Source of the DNA: Halobellus captivus
Lineage (GTDB): Archaea; Halobacteriota; Halobacteria; Halobacteriales; Haloferacaceae
DNA length: 64,000 nucleotides
Direction: 5' to 3'
Assembly (NCBI RefSeq): GCF_007655485.1
Contig: NZ_VJXQ01000006.1
Location: 1-64,000 of the forward strand
In this document: positions 59,835 through 64,000 of the stretch, one piece after another
Numbering within the stretch: position 1 is the stretch's first letter
Layout of the letters: each line of letters starts with the position of its first letter
Notes under the pieces: model-generated
Database searches by the model: none
Told to the model about the DNA's origin: nothing
Seen by the model: the letters and a program-made list of their open reading frames with translations, nothing else
Translations under genes and position numbers: made by a program

Positions 59835-61181
59835 CTACTCGTCAGTTCCGTCTTCGCTCGCGTCGCCGTCCGCGTTGTCATCGGCCACGCCGCTCTCTCC
59901 GTCGTCATCGGTTGCATCGCCGTCGTCGGTAACGACGTCCCCGTCGCGCTCGTCTGCTTCGGCGTCCGTCTCAGCGTCTTCGACCTCGGCGGCGACTCGC
60001 TCGAAGGCGCGAAGAATGACGCGCTTCGTCGTCGCACCCTGCGTCGTCCAGTGGTGGGCGTAATCCAGCATATCGTCGTAGATGTCGGGTTTACACCCCG
60101 CGGCTCTCGGATGGCCGCCGCCGTTGACTAACCGCGCGACCTCGTGGGCGCGCTCGAATCCCTCGGATCCGCGGATACTCGCGCTCCCGGCGGGTTTGAC
60201 GACGACAGCCGCGTCCGCTCCCTCCTCGCGGAGCGCGTCGGCGACCTCGTTCTGTGAGCATCGACCGTAGGTGACGCCGACCGTCCACGGGCCCACCTGT
60301 TTTATCTCCGCACGGGAGACCGCGGCCTCGATCAGCGCCTGCTTTTCGACGCGCCGGAGGCTGATGTACTGCTCGACGATATCGGGGAGATCCACGCCGA
60401 AGTTCCCGATCACCGAGACGTACTCCTCCGCGTCCGTCCAGTAGGCGTAGTCCGCGAGGTCGTCGCTGCGGGCGTCTTCCTTCAGCCAGAGGTCGTGATC
60501 GCGCGTGACTTCGGCCAGTTCGATCCAGCGGTCCTCGAAGTCGTAGTCGAGCGATCGAAGCGTCACGTCGACGGTGCACTCCTCGTCGGATTCACCGATC
60601 ACGAGGTCGACACCCGCCTCGCGGACGGCGTCTGCCGTTCCGTCGTCCCACTGGTGGTGATCGTACCAGGAGACTGATGAGGCGACCGACCGCGCCGCGT
60701 CGAGCTCCTCGGCGATCCACTTGTACTCGTCGGGACACAGATCGCAGACGTAGAGATCGATTCCCTCCGGCGCGTATTCCGCGACGTTTTCGAGGGCTTC
60801 GTCCAGCGAGTACGGACCGGCACCGACGAGCGCGACCGTCGACCGCGGTCGATCGGCGTCTTCAGATTCGGGGTCGGCGTCGTCGCTGCCATCGTCGTCG
60901 GAACCGGTGCCTTCCCAGCGCGCGACGCGTTCGACGAGGTCGTCCTCGAACGTCGCCCATTCGAGGGTCGCACCGTACGCTTCGCGGATCAGCGCGACGC
61001 ACCCCAGTCCGTCCGCGTCGGTGTCAGCGACGACGACGGCCTCCGCACCCTCGACGGCCTCGGCGACCCGCTCTTCGGATCGGTCCTCGTCGAGGGAGTC
61101 CGGGTAGAAGAATCCCGTACCAGGAAGCTGCGATTTCCGGGTCAGCGAGAGACTCGCGCTATCGATGAGTTCGTCTTCCAT
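59835..61181 (-). CDS. DHH-family phosphoesterase
   Basis: A 448-residue protein. The DHH domain shows VVADTDADGLGCVALI, VDLYVCDLCPD-like segment and WYDHHQWDDG; the DHHA1 part contains LVNGGGHPRAAGCKPD. Relatives are RecJ-like nucleases and nano-RNA/cyclic-dinucleotide phosphodiesterases. The last 45 residues are an Asp/Glu/Ala tail. The ATG at 61181 is chosen as the domain starts soon after. Exact substrate unknown. Confidence 0.9.
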   Translation of the reverse strand: MEDELIDSASLSLTRKSQLPGTGFFYPDSLDEDRSEERVAEAVEGAEAVVVADTDADGLGCVALIREAYGATLEWATFEDDLVERVARWEGTGSDDDGSDDADPESEDADRPRSTVALVGAGPYSLDEALENVAEYAPEGIDLYVCDLCPDEYKWIAEELDAARSVASSVSWYDHHQWDDGTADAVREAGVDLVIGESDEECTVDVTLRSLDYDFEDRWIELAEVTRDHDLWLKEDARSDDLADYAYWTDAEEYVSVIGNFGVDLPDIVEQYISLRRVEKQALIEAAVSRAEIKQVGPWTVGVTYGRCSQNEVADALREEGADAAVVVKPAGSASIRGSEGFERAHEVARLVNGGGHPRAAGCKPDIYDDMLDYAHHWTTQGATTKRVILRAFERVAAEVEDAETDAEADERDGDVVTDDGDATDDDGESGVADDNADGDASEDGTDE

Positions 61182-61288
61182 ATCAGAGAGCGACGGTCCC
61201 CCTCGTGAAAACCGGCGTGGTTCCGACCCCGGTGTGGTTTCGACCCCGGCGTGGTTGGCTGGCCGAGATCGGTGATCTCCGAGCGATT

Positions 61289-61756
61289 TCAGCTTCTCTC
61301 CGGCGTTCCGGTGAGTTCCGTCTCGCCCTCGTCGTCGGCGAGTTGGCGAACCGTCAGCACGGGTATCGGGCACGTCCGAACAACTCGCTCCGCGACCGAG
61401 CCGATGAGAAACCGGTTTTCCCCGTGTCGGCCGCGGGTCCCCATCGCGACGACGTCGGCGTCGACGTCGCGGGCGTACTCGTCGATCACGGAGGACGGGC
61501 GTCCCTCCGTGATCGCGGTGATGACGTCTCGGTCCGTCGACTCGCGGACTTCGTCGATCGCCTCTTCGCCCCGGTCGATCAGCGCGTTCTCCATCTCCTC
61601 GCGGAGGCGCTCCGGCGCGGACGCGACGTCGCCCTCGTCGACGACGTACAGACAGTGCACTTCGGCGTCGAAGCGATCGGCGAGATCGAGTGCCACGTCG
61701 ACGGCCCGTCTGACGCTCTCGGAGCCGTCCGTGGCGATGACGATCGTCTCGAACAT
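61289..61756 (-). CDS. UspA-type universal stress protein
   Basis: A 155-residue USP-fold protein with IVIATDGSESVRRAVDVALDLA and the ATP-binding GTRGRHGENRFLIGSVAERVVRTCPIPVLTVR. Stands 107 bases upstream of the DHH gene on the same strand. Confidence 0.93.
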   Translation of the reverse strand: MFETIVIATDGSESVRRAVDVALDLADRFDAEVHCLYVVDEGDVASAPERLREEMENALIDRGEEAIDEVRESTDRDVITAITEGRPSSVIDEYARDVDADVVAMGTRGRHGENRFLIGSVAERVVRTCPIPVLTVRQLADDEGETELTGTPERS

Positions 61757-61823
61757 AGCCGTCCGTTCACCGTCGCTCGGGATAAACCCCGTCGGCTCGG
61801 AGCGGTCAGATCAATCGCTGTCC

Positions 61824-61876
61824 CGTGCAGATTCTTCGTTGTCTCCGCGCAGATTCTTCGTTGTCTCCGTGCAGAC
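61824..61876. repeat. 22-bp tandem repeat
   Basis: Units at 61824-61845 and 61846-61867 both contain GCAGATTCTTCGTTGTCTC, with a third partial copy at 61868. Located between the divergent ends of uspA and the PAP2 gene. Same 22-base period as the repeats at 51911, with a different sequence. Confidence 0.8.
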
Positions 61877-61885
61877 GCTGTATCT

Positions 61886-62743
61886 TCACTCCGAAACGCT
61901 ATCTCGACTCCGCCATCGGCGGACGGATTCCGCGAGCCGACCGTCGTCGATGCGGACCGCGAGTTCGACGCTCGCTGCCGCGACGATAATTCCGGCGACG
62001 ACGTCGGTCGCCCAGTGGATTCCCAGGTACATCGTCGAGATGATGATCGAGACGGCCAATACGGTCGCGATCGGCAGCCACCGCGGATAGATGGACCGAA
62101 ACCGGTACGCGACCAGCGCGACCGTTGCCGACAGCGACGTGTGTAGCGACGGGAAGACGTTCGTGTTCACGTTGACCTGCGCGACCAGCAGCTGCGACTG
62201 CGGCCAACTCGTGTACAGCAGCGGCTCGACCAGTTCCGGCATATAGTTCCGTGGGCCGTATGCAACGACCAGGACGTAGCAGACGACGCCGATCCCGTAA
62301 TTCAGGATGTAAGTGAGAAGCAGCACCCGAAGCGGTTGCGATCGCTCGTATACCGCGTACGCGAGGACGGGGAACGTCAGGAGGAACGTGTAGCCGAAAA
62401 TGTATACGAACCCGAAATATGTCGTCAACAACGGATTCGCGTAGCTTTGCAGGACCGCGACGAACTGCGATTCGAGCAGGTAGATATATCGGGTCAGGTT
62501 GACTCCGAGGAGCCACGAGAGTTCGACGCCGATGTCTCGGACTACCTTGTTAATCGTGAGAACCACCGCGAGGACGCCGAGCGTCGGCATCACCTCCCGG
62601 AGGTTCCGTCGCAGGCGATACCGGAGGCGTGGCTCGTCCGACGCGGTCGGACGCGGGTCCCACCCGACCACGATGAGAAACGCGAGAAGGTGCCCGAGAG
62701 CGACGACGAGGCCGACCTGGAGGAGTACGTCTACGAGCGCCAT
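61886..62743 (-). CDS. PAP2-superfamily membrane phosphatase
   Basis: A 285-residue protein with about six helices. PAP2 motifs are FPSLHTSLSATVALVAYRF and YLGIHWATDVVAGIIVA, with the catalytic His residues. Archaeal members dephosphorylate lipid or polyprenyl phosphates, or transfer inositol phosphate. The ATG overlaps the stop codon of the upstream binding-protein gene (TAATG), so translation is coupled. Confidence 0.88.
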   Translation of the reverse strand: MALVDVLLQVGLVVALGHLLAFLIVVGWDPRPTASDEPRLRYRLRRNLREVMPTLGVLAVVLTINKVVRDIGVELSWLLGVNLTRYIYLLESQFVAVLQSYANPLLTTYFGFVYIFGYTFLLTFPVLAYAVYERSQPLRVLLLTYILNYGIGVVCYVLVVAYGPRNYMPELVEPLLYTSWPQSQLLVAQVNVNTNVFPSLHTSLSATVALVAYRFRSIYPRWLPIATVLAVSIIISTMYLGIHWATDVVAGIIVAAASVELAVRIDDGRLAESVRRWRSRDSVSE

Positions 62744-64000
62744 TACGTTCCTCTCACGAGTACGCCGTCTTCGTACTGAAACCCCGCGTTTCTGAACTCC
62801 TCTCTGACCCGCGCGATGTCCAACTCGCCGTCCGTACCGAGGAACGGCGTCGTCGGATCGTCGCCGTCCCACCTGAGGTCTTCCGGTACCCATTCGGTCC
62901 CGTCGAGCAGCGTCACCGCGGGATTCGCGTATCCGTTGAAGACGTCCGAAACGAGGAAGGAACGATCCACCAACCGCGCGAGCGCGTGCCTGAATCGCGG
63001 GTTGGTGAGTGGGGGAATCTGGGTGTTGTATCCGAGGAGATACGGGGATGTCGACCGATTCACGACGAGTTCGAGGTCACTGGCCCGTCCGATCTGCGGA
63101 ACGGTGTCCGCTCCGACGGGCGTCGCGGTCACGTCGGCGTCGGCGTCCGCGACGACTCCTACGGCCGCGTTGTCGGAGCCGACGATCTGCAACTCCAAGC
63201 GGTCGAATTGCGGGGCACCGATCTGTGCGATGCCCCTCTCGTCGGAGTCGTCGGCGAGGAAGTGATCCTCGAACGGTTCGAGGACGAGCGAGTCTCGGGG
63301 CGTGTTCTGGACGAACCGGAGGGGGCCGCTTCCGACGGGTTCGATGTTGTTCGTCACGAGCGCTTCGGTCGCATCGCTGATCTCGATCCCACTGATAGAG
63401 ACCCGATCCGTTCGCTCTTCCCAGACGTGCTTCGGGAGGATCGGGACGGTGAACGCCCGCGTCGCGACTCGGGGGGAGCAGTCAGTGAACTGAATGACGG
63501 CGACGGTGTCGCTCGTGACGGTGACCTCGTCGACGAGCTCACTACGTCCGTAAAAGCGTGGCGACGGGACTTGCGTGTCCGCTTCGGTCTCGTCATCTTC
63601 GGTTCCGTCATCGGACGAGCCCAGCGTGGTATCCGAAAGCATCGCGAAAGTGAACGCCACGTCTTCGGCGGTTAGCGGTTCCCCGTCGTGCCAGGTCCGG
63701 TCCGGGCGCAATCGCACCGTCGCTTCGGGGCCGCCGTCGCCGTCGGAGAACGACCACGACTCCGCGAGCCACGGAGACATTCCGTCTGACGTGGCGTAGC
63801 CGATCGGATCGTACAGCAGTCCCGTCAGAACCCCCGAGCGCCGATGTTCCACCGAGAGCGGATTCAAGTTCTCCGTCGGACGCCTGTCCGTTCCAACGAT
63901 TCGCAGCGTGGCCTCCTCGGATTCGCTCCCGTCGTCGGTCGACCCGGTCTCGGATACGCGTTCGAGCGCCAGATACCCGTAGGTCGAGTGGAGGCTCGCG
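62743..64000 (-). CDS. Family 5 (oligopeptide-type) solute-binding protein, 5' end beyond window
   Basis: About 419 codons of the C-terminal part; the start lies past base 64000. It has the family 5 segments YDPIGYATSDGMSPWLAESWSFSDGD, VRLRPDRTWHDGEPLTAEDVAFTF, PVGSGPLRFVQNTPRDSLVLEPF and NPRFRHALARLVDRSFLVSDVFNGYANPA. Such proteins bind peptides or nickel for ABC import. A DDGTEDDETEADT acidic insert is present. The following gene is a PAP2 phosphatase rather than a permease. Confidence 0.92.
   Translation of the reverse strand, partial: ASLHSTYGYLALERVSETGSTDDGSESEEATLRIVGTDRRPTENLNPLSVEHRRSGVLTGLLYDPIGYATSDGMSPWLAESWSFSDGDGGPEATVRLRPDRTWHDGEPLTAEDVAFTFAMLSDTTLGSSDDGTEDDETEADTQVPSPRFYGRSELVDEVTVTSDTVAVIQFTDCSPRVATRAFTVPILPKHVWEERTDRVSISGIEISDATEALVTNNIEPVGSGPLRFVQNTPRDSLVLEPFEDHFLADDSDERGIAQIGAPQFDRLELQIVGSDNAAVGVVADADADVTATPVGADTVPQIGRASDLELVVNRSTSPYLLGYNTQIPPLTNPRFRHALARLVDRSFLVSDVFNGYANPAVTLLDGTEWVPEDLRWDGDDPTTPFLGTDGELDIARVREEFRNAGFQYEDGVLVRGT

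Overview
The window comes from a haloarchaeon (class Halobacteria). Evidence: very GC-rich coding DNA with G/C-biased third codon positions, acidic proteins, Tat lipoproteins with an RR motif before a lipobox Cys, many apparently leaderless genes with a TATA-like box about 25-35 bases before the start, archaeal-type ribosomal proteins (S6e, S19e), class I LysRS, PDCD5 and a HalOD1 protein. Genus cannot be fixed; order Haloferacales is only a guess. I see no transposase, CRISPR array or prophage, so this is largely chromosomal core sequence with some accessory pieces.

Layout. 1-5.3 kb: tRNA-Cys, a PAS histidine kinase, small conserved proteins, a VOC protein, a zinc alcohol dehydrogenase and a coiled-coil protein behind a perfect TTTAGG-N4-CCTAAA operator. 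5.3-9.6 kb: nrdR-nrdA-nrdB operon with a palindromic NrdR-box-like operator; NrdB has the residue pattern of the class Ic (Mn/Fe, Phe in place of the radical Tyr) enzymes. 9.8-14.7 kb: an iron/siderophore-type ABC uptake operon (two paralogous binding proteins, permease, ATPase, small protein) behind the same TTTAGG-N4-CCTAAA operator. 14.9-16.8 kb: MgtC/DUF4010 membrane protein and a glycerophosphodiesterase. 17-20.8 kb: phosphonate/phosphate-type ABC transporter (phnD-C-E-E). 21-23.6 kb: glycerol kinase followed after one base by an Orc1/Cdc6-like AAA ATPase. 24-28.6 kb: HAD phosphatase, zinc-ribbon membrane protein and a 960-residue REC-PAS5-histidine kinase. 28.7-30.7 kb: accessory patch with a DUF6653 protein, a start-less winged-helix fragment, tRNA-Arg with a partial repeat of its 3' end, and a long hairpin element beyond a 2Fe-2S ferredoxin gene.

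30.7-42 kb: metabolic and housekeeping genes: 6-phosphogluconate dehydrogenase, ATP-grasp protein, M29 aminopeptidase, S6e with a long acidic tail, PepF, BBE-type flavoprotein, aldo/keto reductase and the PitA chlorite-dismutase/ABM fusion. 42-51 kb: HalOD1 protein, two site-2 proteases, a LURP-one-like protein flanked by two copies of a structured repeat, pyrH-lysS, and a MoaE fusion. 51-59.6 kb: thiL, a flippase-like membrane protein, the rps19e-pdcd5-PP-loop cluster, a DMT transporter, hisS, uspA-truA and small zinc-ribbon proteins. 59.8-64 kb: DHH phosphoesterase, a second UspA, and a PAP2 phosphatase downstream of a family 5 solute-binding protein that runs off the window edge.

Themes: metal control (shared iron-type operator on two loci, Mn/Fe RNR, heme protein PitA), phosphorus and glycerol scavenging (Phn transporter, GDPD, GlpK), and two similar PAS histidine kinases. 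No wholly new multi-gene system is evident; the most rewarding signals are the two operator sets, the class Ic RNR without an ATP cone, the glpK-AAA pairing and the structured intergenic repeats.
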